NCBI GenBank assembly: GCA_963760935.1
Contig: CAVXFB010000003.1
Location: 1,116,001-1,180,000 of the forward strand
Direction of reading: 5' to 3'
Origin: CAVXFB01 sp963760935
GTDB taxonomy: Bacteria; Planctomycetota; Planctomycetia; Pirellulales; Thermoguttaceae
DNA: 64,000 nt
The number at the start of each line of letters is the position of its first letter. The stretch's first letter is position 1. Positions 17,355 to 27,031 of this stretch are shown here, one piece after another. The notes under the pieces are model-generated. The model did no database searches and was not told the origin of the DNA. It was given only the letters and a program-made list of their open reading frames with translations. A program made the translations under genes and the position numbers.

Positions 17355-20057
17355 TCACGCCTTCTTCTTGCGTTTGGCGCTCTTGCGTGCCGTCTTTGCA
17401 GCTTTCTTGGCAGCCGGTTTCTTTGCGGCTCGCGGCGTTGCCTTTTTGCGGGTCGCGCGCTTGCTCGGACCGGCCTCGGCGCGCTCTTTGAGGAGATTGA
17501 CGGCGTATTCCAAGGTGACCTCTTCCAACGTCGTGCCGCGAGGCAGCGATGCGTTGGTCTCACCGTCGCTGACGTATGGCCCGTAGCGACCCTGCAGCAA
17601 TCGGACCGGCTGACCGGTCACCGGCGAAGCGTCGAAAACCTTGACCGGCTCCTTACTGGCCCCTCGACCGCGGCCGCGCACTTTCGGCTGCGCCAAGAGT
17701 TGCAGGGCCTGCTCCAAGGTGACGTCCAGCGGCGAGAGTCCGTCGGGCAATGATCGCGTCTCATCGCCGCTCTTCACATAGGGGCCATAGCGACCGTTGT
17801 GAGCCACCACCGGCTCGCTCGTCTGCGGATGCTCGCCCAGCGTCCGCGGCAGTGTGAGCAATTTCAGGGCAACCTCCAACGTTACATCCTCGGGCTCCAT
17901 CCCCTTCAGCAGCGACGCGTTCTGCGGCTTCTCATCGTCTTCCGCAGTGCCGCGTTGCACATACGGCCCAAAGCGGCCGACCTTCACAAAGACCGGCTTG
18001 TGTGTTTCCGGACAGATGCCCAACGGCTCCTCGCTTTGCTGCGACTTGCCAAGCATCTCCAGCGCCGAGGTCAGCGTCAGTTCGTCGGGCGGCATGCCCT
18101 CAGGCAAACTCGCACGCCGCACGCCCTGTTCCAAAAACGGCCCATAGCGGCCGACACGCACGAAAATCTCGTCGGCCTCGGGCCCGTCGCCAGACGGCTT
18201 GCCGATCGAGATGCTGCACACCGTCCGGGCATCGATTTCACCCACCTTGTCTTTGAGCAATTGCTTCAAGCCCGGGTGGTCGTTGCCGAAGTAGAACGTC
18301 CGCAGATAGTCGACACGATTTATCTCGCCACGGCTGATGGCGTCCAATTCATCTTCCATGTCGGCGGTGAACTGGTAGTCGACCAAGCCGGGCAAGTGCG
18401 CTTCAAGCAATTGTGACACGGCAAATGCCGTCCACGTCGGCACCAGCACGTTGCCGCGTTTGAGTTTGAACACGTAATCGCGGGCAAGGATCGTGTCGAT
18501 GATCGACGCGTAGGTGCTCGGCCGGCCGATGCCCATCTCCTCCAAGGCCCGCGTAAGCGATGCTTCGCTGAACCGATTGGGCGGCTGCGTGGTGTGACTC
18601 TTCGGCTCCATGCGGACGCACGTGAGCTTCTCACCTATCACGACGCTGGGCAATACCGCTTCGCGGTCGGCCAGTTCCGATTCCGGATCGTCCGAACCCT
18701 CGACATATGCCCGCAAATAGCCGGCGAATTCGATCGTCTTGCCAACCGCCTGGAAGTGAGCCCCGTCGGCCTCAACGGTAATAGTCAGACGCCGTCCTCG
18801 AGCATCGCTCATTTGGCTGGCGACCGTCCGCTTCCAGATCATGTCGTACAGTTTGAACTCGTCGGGGCTGAGGCGATGCCGCAACGATTCGGGAATATCG
18901 AACGGATGGCCCGCCGGCCGGATCGCCTCGTGCGCCTCTTGCGCGTTCTTGACCTTCGTCTGATAGTACCGCGGCTCCGAGGGCAGATATTCTTGGCCAT
19001 ACTGCGACGCCACTAATTGCCGGGCGGCCTCGACCGCCACCGAGGCCAGGCTCGTCGAGTCGGTTCGCATGTAGGTGATGTGGCCCGTCTCGTAAAGCGA
19101 CTGGGCCACCTGCATCGTGTGTCGCGCCGTGAAGCCGTACTTGCGGTTAGCCTCTTGTTGCAGCGTGCTGGTCGTAAAGGGCGGATAGGGCCGCGTCGTG
19201 TAGGGCTTGTCTTCCAGGTTGGCCACCTGGCACGCCGCCTTGCACAGCCGCTCCTGCAACTCGGCTGCCTGCTGCTGGTCGAGCAGCATCAATCGCGAGT
19301 CCTTCAGTTTGCCGGTCGCGGCGTCAAAATCGCGGCTTGAAGGGATGCGGCGATTGTCAACCGAGATCAGTTCCGCCTGAAACGACTCGCCGCCGACTTT
19401 CGCGAACCTACCTAGCAGGTCCCAGTACGTGGCCGTCATGAACGCCATCCGCTGCCGCTCGCGCTCGACGATCAGCCGCACCGCGACGCTTTGAACGCGG
19501 CCCGCCGAAAGGCGCGGTCGAATCTTCCGCCACAGCAGCGGCGAGACATCGTAGCCGTAGAGGCGATCGACGATCCGGCGGACCTCCTGCGCCTGGACCA
19601 GATTCGCGTCGATGTCGCGGGGATTATCCAATGCTCCGCGAATGGCCTCCTCGGTGATCTCGTGGAACACCAGCCGCCGCACCGGCACCTTCGGATGCAG
19701 CACCTCGCACAGATGCCAGCTAATGGCCTCTCCCTCGCGGTCTTCGTCCGTTGCCAGGAAGAGTTCCGAGGCGCCCTTCAACAGCCCTTTGAGTTTGCGG
19801 ACCTGTTGGCTTTTCTCTCGCGGAATGACGTAAACCGGCTCAAAATCCTGGTTCACGTTGACACCCAGGTATGCCCACTCCTCCTTTTTGTACTCCGGCG
19901 GTATTTCCTTTGCGCCTTGCGGCAGGTCGCGGATATGGCCAATACTGGCCTCAATCGTATAGCCGGGGCCAAGAAACTTGCTGATCGTCCGGGCCTTGGC
20001 AGGCGACTCGACGATCACCAATGCGTGACCGCTCGCGGTACTGGATTTCTTGGCCAT
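17355..20057 (-). CDS. topA: DNA topoisomerase I
   Basis: This type IA topoisomerase relaxes negative supercoils by cutting one strand through a tyrosine. The 900 residues show the Toprim domain (ALVIVESPAKARTISKFLG, then FLATDEDREGEAISWHL), the core with LSAGRVQSVAVRLIVERE and the catalytic block HITYMRTDSTSLA. After about residue 600 come five imperfect repeats with a GRYGPYV core and a LP.G...VTLE..L..L pattern, replacing the zinc fingers of E. coli TopA. The tail is a Lys/Ala/Arg stretch (KKATPRAAKKPAAKKAAK), probably DNA-binding. It is on the minus strand, divergent from the SurA-like gene. Confidence 0.95.
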   Translation of the reverse strand: MAKKSSTASGHALVIVESPAKARTISKFLGPGYTIEASIGHIRDLPQGAKEIPPEYKKEEWAYLGVNVNQDFEPVYVIPREKSQQVRKLKGLLKGASELFLATDEDREGEAISWHLCEVLHPKVPVRRLVFHEITEEAIRGALDNPRDIDANLVQAQEVRRIVDRLYGYDVSPLLWRKIRPRLSAGRVQSVAVRLIVERERQRMAFMTATYWDLLGRFAKVGGESFQAELISVDNRRIPSSRDFDAATGKLKDSRLMLLDQQQAAELQERLCKAACQVANLEDKPYTTRPYPPFTTSTLQQEANRKYGFTARHTMQVAQSLYETGHITYMRTDSTSLASVAVEAARQLVASQYGQEYLPSEPRYYQTKVKNAQEAHEAIRPAGHPFDIPESLRHRLSPDEFKLYDMIWKRTVASQMSDARGRRLTITVEADGAHFQAVGKTIEFAGYLRAYVEGSDDPESELADREAVLPSVVIGEKLTCVRMEPKSHTTQPPNRFSEASLTRALEEMGIGRPSTYASIIDTILARDYVFKLKRGNVLVPTWTAFAVSQLLEAHLPGLVDYQFTADMEDELDAISRGEINRVDYLRTFYFGNDHPGLKQLLKDKVGEIDARTVCSISIGKPSGDGPEADEIFVRVGRYGPFLEQGVRRASLPEGMPPDELTLTSALEMLGKSQQSEEPLGICPETHKPVFVKVGRFGPYVQRGTAEDDEKPQNASLLKGMEPEDVTLEVALKLLTLPRTLGEHPQTSEPVVAHNGRYGPYVKSGDETRSLPDGLSPLDVTLEQALQLLAQPKVRGRGRGASKEPVKVFDASPVTGQPVRLLQGRYGPYVSDGETNASLPRGTTLEEVTLEYAVNLLKERAEAGPSKRATRKKATPRAAKKPAAKKAAKTARKSAKRKKKA

Positions 20058-20305
20058 GGCATTCCTGTGAAAAAAGGCGGATCGTCCCGGTTGGCGCGAA
20101 GCATCCGTCGGGCCGTTCCGCTAGATAGGGACTCCCCCATCTCTTTCGTTCGTGTGAAGCTAGGGAAAGCTAACAATTGTAACGGCCGCACCTACGGATA
20201 CAACCGGCGATGAATTGGCATTGCATTTGTGCCCAACTCGTTTAGAATTGCCAGATTACGACGTTATACAACGCTTCGGCGCTGGGTAGAATCCAAACTT
20301 GGTTT

Positions 20306-20394
20306 GCGTGGCTCAAGCGCAGCGAGCCCGGCCATCGGTTTTTTGCGGATATTGGTGGGGTTCGCTGCGCTCAAGGCACCCTACCAATGTTCGA
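20306..20394. repeat. GTAGGGTGGG-family inverted repeat, copy 2, in the topA-SurA divergent region
   Basis: The left arm TGGCTCAAGCGCAGCGAGCC and the right arm GGTTCGCTGCGCTCAAGGCA pair imperfectly, and the element ends in CACCCTACC as in the copy at 7098-7178. It occupies the middle of a 447-base intergenic region (20058-20504) between divergent genes. I see no other RNA gene or open frame there. Promoters for both genes must lie in it, but none is convincing by eye. Confidence 0.65.
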
Positions 20395-20504
20395 CGTTTG
20401 GCACCAAAATCTGATTAGGTACTTGCGACACCATTACTCGCGCGAGGTCGGGCTTGTCAAGCCGAGTTCCTGGCGCGCCCCCTCTTTGGAAGGATAAGCA
20501 CGCG

Positions 20505-22714
20505 ATGGCCAGCCCGTTTTCCATCTTCCGCAAAAATCAGAAAGTGCTTTTGGCAGTGCTGACGCTGCTGGCAATGTTCGGCTTTGTGTTCTTACCCATT
20601 CTCGGACAATCGCTGGGCCTGAAAGGCGGCGGCCCGCAAGATAAAGTCGTCGTCAAGACATCGAAATTCGGAGATCTCAAAGAAAGCAACGTCGAAGACC
20701 TGCGACATCAACGCCAAAGGGTCTTGATGGTGCTGAGCAACCTGATGCAGGCCGCCGGCGCATCGCCCGCCTGGGTGCAACAGGTTTTGGACACGACGTT
20801 CGGCGGGGCTACCGAGGAATCGGTCGTCAACTACTGGCTTCTTGCCCAGCATGCGCGGGAGTTGGGCATCGTCATCAGCGACGACACGGTCATCCGCTTT
20901 CTCAAAGGCATCACCGATAACAAAATCAATCGCCAAGGCTATCAGGCGATCTTCAAGCAAGCCGGGGTTAGTGAACTCCAGTTCTTAAGTGCTATGCGCG
21001 ACGAATTGGCGGCGCTGGAACTCAAGCGCATGTTCGGCTTCAGTCTCGGAGGCATTACTCCCGCACAACGCTGGGACTATTTTAAGCGCGTCAAGCAGAT
21101 GGCGAAAATCGAGGCCGCCGCCGTGCCGGTAGCTAGCTACGTCGACCGCGTGCCTGATCCCGGCGACACCGAGCTCGAAACGTTCTTTGACGAGTACAAG
21201 GATAAGTATCCCCTGCCTGATTCGCCCGAGCCGGGCTTTCGTGTGCCGCAACGCGTTGCCTTGCAGTATTTCAAGGCTAGCCTCGACGACTTCGTCAAGA
21301 AGGTAACCGACGAGGAAATCAAGCAACAGTACGAGAAGAACAAGGGCCTTTACGAAGAGTCTGAGAAGAAGGCGGACCTCGGTAAGGCAACTGAACAATC
21401 CGCCGACGGCGCGAACGCCACCAAGAGCGAGCAGACGAACAAGTTAGATGCCGGCAAGAGCATTGAGCAGCCGAAGGAGTCGGCAAAGCCACAAGAGCCC
21501 GCGAAGGACAAGAAGGCAAACGGCACTTCGTCAGTCGCTCGGCCATCGCCCTTCCGACTGACTGCCTTACAGCAGGAAGACAAGGCGGCAGACAAGACAC
21601 CGGCGAAGGATGAAAAACCGGACGAAAAATCGGAGGCGCCGAAAAAGGAGCCGGAGACGGCCGTGAAGCTGCCCGCACCAGCAACCGAGCAATCGACAAC
21701 GACAGAAAAGGCGCCAGCCGCCAAGTCGGGCATGTCCGACGCATTGAAAGACCGTGTCCGCCGCGATGTCGCCTATGACAACATCCAAAAAGTCTTCGAC
21801 AAACTCCGCACACAAATGGACGCCTATGAGCGCGAGTGGAGGATCTACGATGTGAAACGCATCGAGGCCGAAGCGCGCAAGGAAGGCGACACGAAAGTTG
21901 CTCCTCCGACGCCGCCCGCCGCACTCGATTTCGACAAGCTTGCCAAGGAATATGGAATCTCGGCCGGTCGCACGGAGCTTATGTCGCAATGGGACGCCCG
22001 TGGATCGGAAATCGGCATGTCCTGGGTCCAGATGCGCGAGCCTGTCTATCAATTCGCCTTCACAAGCTTCAGCAAATTCCGGCCGGCGGATTCCATCGGC
22101 CTCAAGGGCGATCTGTACCTGTTCTGGAAGACCGCGGAAGCGAAGGAGAAAATCCCGAAGTTTGCCGACGAGGGAGTGCGCGATCGCGTGCTGGCAGAGT
22201 GGAAACTTGTCCATGCCCGGCCCCTCGCCATGAAAGAAGCCGAAACGCTCGCGGCCGACGCCGACAAGAGCGGCAAGCCGCTAAAACAGGCGTTTGCCGA
22301 ACAGACTGACTTGCACGTCGTCACGCCGCCACCGTTCAGTTGGATTACTTTCGGCAGTGTTCCGCTCGGCTCGGCCCCGGGCGCCGCTCGCATCAGTCAG
22401 GTCGAAGATGTCGACGCGCCAGGCAACGACTTTATGCGCGCCGTCTTCCGTCTCGATCCTGGTTCGTCGGCTGCGGCATTCAACGCACCGAAGAATATTG
22501 TCTACGTGATCCGGCTGGTCGAGTTCACGCCGTCTGAAGACGTGCTCTGGAAGCAGTTCGAGGTCGACGACTTCAGCAAGTATGCCCCCGCCGGCGCGAG
22601 GATCAGCGAGATGCGCTCCAAGCTTGGTTGGACGAGATCGAGAAATCGGCCGGCTTCCAGTGGGAGCGCAAGCCCGATCAAATGGGCGAGGCAAGTCCGC
22701 GTGGAGGGGAATAG
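20505..22714 (+). CDS. SurA/PpiD-like membrane-anchored periplasmic chaperone (frameshifted near 3' end)
   Basis: A single N-terminal transmembrane helix (about residues 10-32) precedes a SurA-N-like helical domain (residues 35-230, with ESVVNYWLLAQHARELGIVISDD and GVSELQFLSAMRDELAALELKRMFGF). A Lys/Glu/Pro/Ala-rich linker (about 310-420) and a second periplasmic region follow. No parvulin active-site motif is visible, so it is probably a chaperone rather than a proline isomerase. The ATG at 20505 has GGAAGGAT upstream. A missing base near 22620-22623 disrupts the end. With it restored the protein ends in AWLDEIEKSAGFQWERK and stops at 22714 (736 residues) instead of running to 22733. Confidence 0.75.
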
Positions 22715-22738
22715 CAGAATTCGATTGGGGTAAGAGCC

Positions 22739-24241
22739 ATGCGATTTCTCTCCAGGCGTCTATCCCGAGTCGTCGCTCTCAGCATTCTACCTCGCGTTTC
22801 CATTCGCCTGCCAGAGCATGGTCGCCTGGGAAGAAGCTTGCTCACCGCTTTGGTGCTGGCCGCCGTGACAGCGTGTGGCGCGCGCCTTGCCATCGCCAGC
22901 GAGCCGGCCCGGGGACCGTTGCGGCTCAACCCCGCCAACCCGCGATACTTTACCGATGGCACCGGCAAGGCCGTGTATTTGACCGGCTCTCATACATGGA
23001 CCAACTTCAAGGACATGGGCTATACCGATCCGCCTCCTGCCTTCGATTATGCGGCCTATCTCGACTTCCTCGACCGTCATCACCACAACTTCATCCGCCT
23101 CTGGACCTGGGAGCTGACACAATTTAGCTATCGGTCGCTGCGCGATAAGCTGACCCATGTGCAACCTTTTCCGTGGCACCGCACCGGGCCTGGAGACGCC
23201 ATGGACGGCAAGCTGCGGTTCGACCTATCAAGTTTCGATCAATCTTATTTCGATCGCCTGCGCGGCCGGGTCGTCGACGCCGGCAAACACGGAATCTACG
23301 TATCCGTGATGCTCTTCGACGGCCACGCCCTGCACGGCGCCTTGCCGCCGTGGCGTTGGGACGCGCACCCCTTCAACATCTACAACAATGTCAATTACGT
23401 GGACGGCGACCCGGACGGCAATGGCCGCGGTATTGAAGTGCAAACGCTCAAGGTGCCGGCGGTCGTAGCGTTCCAAAGGGCTTACGTCAAGAAAGTGCTC
23501 GATACGCTCAACGATCTCGACAACGTGCTCTACGAGATTGCCAACGAAAGCGGCGCCTACTCGACCGACTGGCAGTACTACATGATTCGCTTTGTCCACA
23601 GTTACGAGCGCCACAAGCCGAAGCAGCATCCGGTTGGTATGACGTTCCAGTACTCCGAACCCTACAACGAGGTCGGCAACAATAAGACCTTGTTCGATAG
23701 TCCAGCCGATTGGATTTCGCCTAACCCTGAGGGCGGCTACCGCGACAATCCGCCCGTGGCCGACGGCCGCAAAGTGATCATCTCCGACACCGATCACCTC
23801 TGGGGCGTCGGCGGCGACGAAGTATGGGTCTGGAAAACGTTTTGCCGCGGCGAAAACCCCATCTGGATGGATCCGTACGTGAAGAATCCCGTGCTGGGTC
23901 CTCCCAAGCTACCGGCCAATCCGGAGATCGTCCGTTCAAACATGGGCTACACCCGCGACTATGCCGACCGCATGGACTTGGCCGCAGCCACGCCCAGCAA
24001 GGAGCTGGCTTCCACTGGCTACTGCCTCGCCAACCCCGGCAAAGAATATCTGGTCTTCGCACCCGACGGCGGCGAGTTTACCGTCGATCTCTCCGCTGCC
24101 ACGGGCCAATTCAATGTTGAATGGCTCAATCCGCGCAACGGCACCCACAAGGCAGGAAAAATTGTCGCCGCCGCCGCCAAGCGAACCTTCCAGCCTCCCT
24201 TTGCGGGAGAAGCAGTTCTTTTCCTCTGGAAGCAGCATTAG
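22739..24241 (+). CDS. Secreted glycoside hydrolase-like protein with C-terminal collagen-binding-like domain
   Basis: 500 residues with a long signal region (hydrophobic LLTALVLAAVTACGARLAIA around residues 34-53). It opens with RGPLRLNPANPRYFTDGTGK and YLTGSHTW, then a TIM-barrel with HHHNFIRLWTWE. IANESGAY at about residue 268 carries a likely acid/base Glu, and KVIISDTDH is near 345. This layout fits apiosidase/DUF4038-type glycoside hydrolases. The last 90 residues (LVFAPDGGEFTVDLS, then WLNPRNGTHKAGK) match the small beta-domain often called a putative collagen-binding domain. It probably cleaves a surface or environmental polysaccharide. It starts 25 bases after the SurA-like gene. Confidence 0.75.
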   Translation: MRFLSRRLSRVVALSILPRVSIRLPEHGRLGRSLLTALVLAAVTACGARLAIASEPARGPLRLNPANPRYFTDGTGKAVYLTGSHTWTNFKDMGYTDPPPAFDYAAYLDFLDRHHHNFIRLWTWELTQFSYRSLRDKLTHVQPFPWHRTGPGDAMDGKLRFDLSSFDQSYFDRLRGRVVDAGKHGIYVSVMLFDGHALHGALPPWRWDAHPFNIYNNVNYVDGDPDGNGRGIEVQTLKVPAVVAFQRAYVKKVLDTLNDLDNVLYEIANESGAYSTDWQYYMIRFVHSYERHKPKQHPVGMTFQYSEPYNEVGNNKTLFDSPADWISPNPEGGYRDNPPVADGRKVIISDTDHLWGVGGDEVWVWKTFCRGENPIWMDPYVKNPVLGPPKLPANPEIVRSNMGYTRDYADRMDLAAATPSKELASTGYCLANPGKEYLVFAPDGGEFTVDLSAATGQFNVEWLNPRNGTHKAGKIVAAAAKRTFQPPFAGEAVLFLWKQH

Positions 24242-24410
24242 GTCATCGTCGCGTGTCCGCTGCTCCGGCCTGTCCCGCTACTTCGCATTGGCGCACGAAA
24301 GAAGCGGATGGCGCGGCGACTTGCATCACCTCACCATCCGCTCGATTGTTGCGTTAGCCGAAGCTTTCGCGTTCTACTTACGCTCTATTCAGGCGAAGAC
24401 AACCGCGTGG

Positions 24411-26246
24411 CTACTGTCCACGTCGCCGACGAATAACCCAAGCGCCGACCAAGCCCGCGAGCGTCAGCAAGAGGGCAATGCTCGACGGTTCGGGGGATGG
24501 AGTCAACGATCCGACCGACTGGCCGTACGTCGAAAGCATCTTACTCAGGTCGGTGAAGTTCACCGTGCCGTCGTAATTGGCGTCGCCATCAGCCCATACG
24601 CCGGACTGACCGTACTTCGACAGCAACTTGCTCAAATCCGTGAAGTTCGTGGTGCCGTCCAAGTTGGTGTCGCCATACACCGTGTAGGCGACGTTAATCT
24701 TGCTGGTTCCCGTGTTGTCGGTCCAGCCCAGGCCACGCGAGGAGCTGGCGGTCGAGCTCTGGAACTTGCCAGTGTTCCACGCGCCGGCGGCGTAGCTGGT
24801 GGTCAGCATGCCCTTCACCGTGGCGACCGGGTCGGCTTCGCTGGCGTAGTCGAGGACGAGCATGCCGCCCTTGATGTCTGCGCCGCCATTATTGAGAACG
24901 GGAACCATGGCCTTCGCGGTGCCAGTCAAAATGAGCTTGCCAGCCTCAACGGTGGTGACACCGCTGTAGGTGTTGACGCTGCTCATGGTCACGGTGCCGG
25001 TGCCTTGCTTCAGCACGGTGGCGGTGCCGCCGATGCCGCTGGCGCCAGTGATCGTGAAGTCCTTAGTGGAGTTATTGAAGACCACGCTCTCCGGAGTAGC
25101 CGGAAAACTGATGTCGGCGGTCAGGCCTGTGGCCGTGTCGTTGAAAACATCCTTGACGCCGTTGGGCGTGTTGCCGGGGCTCCAGTTGGTTGTGTCGTCC
25201 CAGGTAGTGCCGGTGGCCCCGGTCCAGGTAACGTTGGGAACCCATGGCTCCGGTAGATAAACGATGCGCGTGCCGATTTGCAACCCATGAAAGTCCGGAT
25301 AATTGCCTTGGGCTTCGTGGCTCGACACCATCCAGTCGTATAGAGGATCGCCAGCGTCTTCATAGTAGCACTGGTCATACCACAACCGCGAGGTGCCGCC
25401 CTCCAACGAGGTTAGGGCCTCGGTCCATTCCCTGACGTTTCCAGCCTGATCGTAAGTGCCGTAGGGGCCTTCCGAAGTTGCAAATGTGCCGCCGGGCGTC
25501 TTCCACGGATTCGCACCGACCGTATAGCTGCTGGCGACACCATTCGGGCCGTCTTGGTAGTTTGCGTTGTTGCCCGCGTCGGGTAGGTCGTTGCTGGGCA
25601 TCGTGTCCGACTTGGTCGGATAGTCCCAGTAGCCGGCGCCGCCGGGCTTGCTCGGATCGTAATAGGCAGCTTTGTACCATTCGTCCAAACTGGGAAGGAC
25701 ATAAACGGCACCTGCCTCGCGCACTATGGCCGTAGACGCGGCTCTCGTTGCTTCGTTTGCAAGATACAGACCGTTCATCGTGTACGAGCCAGTCTCGGTA
25801 GTCGAATTGTCCTCGGCGCCAGTGGGCTTGCCATTGGTCATCCAGTTGCTGAACCGGGCCCAATTGAACCAATCGGCGGCAACCATCGGCAGGTTCTCAT
25901 ACCCGGACGTCACTGCGTAGGTATAGCTGCCCGAAGTGCCCGATCGGACGATGCGGGGGCTGATGTCGCCGCCTGGGCCAAAAGTGGAGAAATTGTTCAT
26001 GCGCGTGTTCCACAACGCATACGTATCCGTCGCAGCTACGGCATTAAGAAACTCGGCGTACTGACCCGCGGTGACTTCGTACTTGCCGATCGAGTAGTCA
26101 TAGTCAACCGCGCCATGGCCGGTGTCATCGGCCGCATTGCCCGCATTGCCAACGGGTACAAAATCCATAGTCACTGCTTGTGCAGCGGCGGCAGAGGCCA
26201 CAAGGCCGGCCGCCAGCAGAGTGCGCACTAATGATCTACAAAGCAT
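24411..26246 (-). CDS. Exported SUMF1/dockerin protein with PEP-CTERM sorting signal
   Basis: 611 residues starting at ATG 26246, with GGGAGG eight bases upstream and a signal peptide (LVRTLLAAGLVASAAAAQA). Residues of about 20-320 form a formylglycine-generating-enzyme-like (SUMF1) domain, with YSIGKYEVTAGQYAEFLNAV, VYVLPSLDEWYKAAYYD and AGNVREWTEAL. About 335-450 is a beta-strand region with VLKQGTGTVTMSSVNTYSG, as in autotransporter-associated repeats. Two dockerin-like calcium loops follow (GDTNLDGTTNFTDLSKLL and GDANYDGTVNFTDLSKML). It ends with a PEP-CTERM signal: PEPSS, a helix and RRRR. It is probably anchored or released at the cell surface by an exosortase encoded elsewhere. Confidence 0.85.
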   Translation of the reverse strand: MLCRSLVRTLLAAGLVASAAAAQAVTMDFVPVGNAGNAADDTGHGAVDYDYSIGKYEVTAGQYAEFLNAVAATDTYALWNTRMNNFSTFGPGGDISPRIVRSGTSGSYTYAVTSGYENLPMVAADWFNWARFSNWMTNGKPTGAEDNSTTETGSYTMNGLYLANEATRAASTAIVREAGAVYVLPSLDEWYKAAYYDPSKPGGAGYWDYPTKSDTMPSNDLPDAGNNANYQDGPNGVASSYTVGANPWKTPGGTFATSEGPYGTYDQAGNVREWTEALTSLEGGTSRLWYDQCYYEDAGDPLYDWMVSSHEAQGNYPDFHGLQIGTRIVYLPEPWVPNVTWTGATGTTWDDTTNWSPGNTPNGVKDVFNDTATGLTADISFPATPESVVFNNSTKDFTITGASGIGGTATVLKQGTGTVTMSSVNTYSGVTTVEAGKLILTGTAKAMVPVLNNGGADIKGGMLVLDYASEADPVATVKGMLTTSYAAGAWNTGKFQSSTASSSRGLGWTDNTGTSKINVAYTVYGDTNLDGTTNFTDLSKLLSKYGQSGVWADGDANYDGTVNFTDLSKMLSTYGQSVGSLTPSPEPSSIALLLTLAGLVGAWVIRRRRGQ

Positions 26247-27031
26247 TGTATTCCCTCCCGAGGTGGAATAGTCCGGGGTTCCCAACGATTGCCAGACAGC
26301 CGAAACCCCAAAGCAGCGGCCCGACGGAACTGAATCGCGAATCCGATGAACGACGCTTCGAGACCGCGTTCTACGCCGCGTTCAAATCGGCAGAGGAGTG
26401 AGATCAGGCGAAATACGAAATCCCGCAACTACGTGGTTTCGCCCAACAATCCCTCACTCACTCCCCCACCGATCGGGAGCCCGAACCGCTTCACGACAAA
26501 GTCCTAGACACCCAATGAACCCGCACGAACGCAGAAGATCTGCAAGCACTAACCCGCCGCTACCTGCTACGATAAGAGAACCTTCTTGCAAACAACGGAT
26601 AACGTAATAGATTTCTAAAATCTGGTCAAGCGTTTTGTGCCACAATAGATACGCTGATTGCGCGAAAAGACACATACGGGGTTGCTATAACATGCCCACA
26701 TTAACCACTACTATCAGGTGAATATGCAGTAGTGCAATTGCGGCATCGATGCAATCCGCCGATCAACGACACTCCCAGCTTCCCGCTGCTTTGCGGATCA
26801 GGGACTGGCTCCAACCCACACGCGCGGCATAATTCGTCGTCTTGACACCTGATCTGCGGCAGGCGGTCGCCTCCAGCGTCGGCATGTGGGCCAAGTTTAG
26901 AATTGCCGTCTCGGATCGCTCTGCGGCACTTTGGTCGCAGCGGGCGCATAGATAATCGCCGGGATCGAAAACGCACCCTCCCAACGCGGGTCAACAAGAG
27001 CGACTGGCAAACGCACTAAATGTCGCAATCG
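26247..27031. other. 785-base intergenic region without a convincing gene
   Basis: The stretch between the PEP-CTERM gene and the alpha/beta hydrolase gene holds several short frames but none with family resemblance, a ribosome site or plausible codon use. The part from about 26560 to 26700 is AT-rich compared with the surroundings and holds the promoter candidate at 26601-26629. Nothing else is recognised. Confidence 0.5.
26601..26629 (-). promoter_or_regulatory. Possible promoter with internal palindrome upstream of the PEP-CTERM gene
   Basis: On the minus strand TTGACC (26624-26629) and TACGTT (26601-26606) are 17 bases apart. The spacer contains AGATTTTAGAAATCT, an inverted repeat of AGATTT/AAATCT, which could be an operator. 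The -10 match is poor and the leader to the gene would be about 355 bases. Confidence 0.3.

Noticed and set aside
17355..18300. Repeated segments that looked like a tandem DNA repeat or CRISPR-like array
   Set aside because: They are the protein-level C-terminal repeats of topoisomerase I, too long and too divergent at DNA level for a CRISPR array. No CRISPR array was seen in the window.
26701..26997. A 98-residue open frame in the intergenic region before the alpha/beta hydrolase
   Set aside because: No ribosome site, Arg/Cys-rich composition and no family resemblance. It is likely a chance frame.
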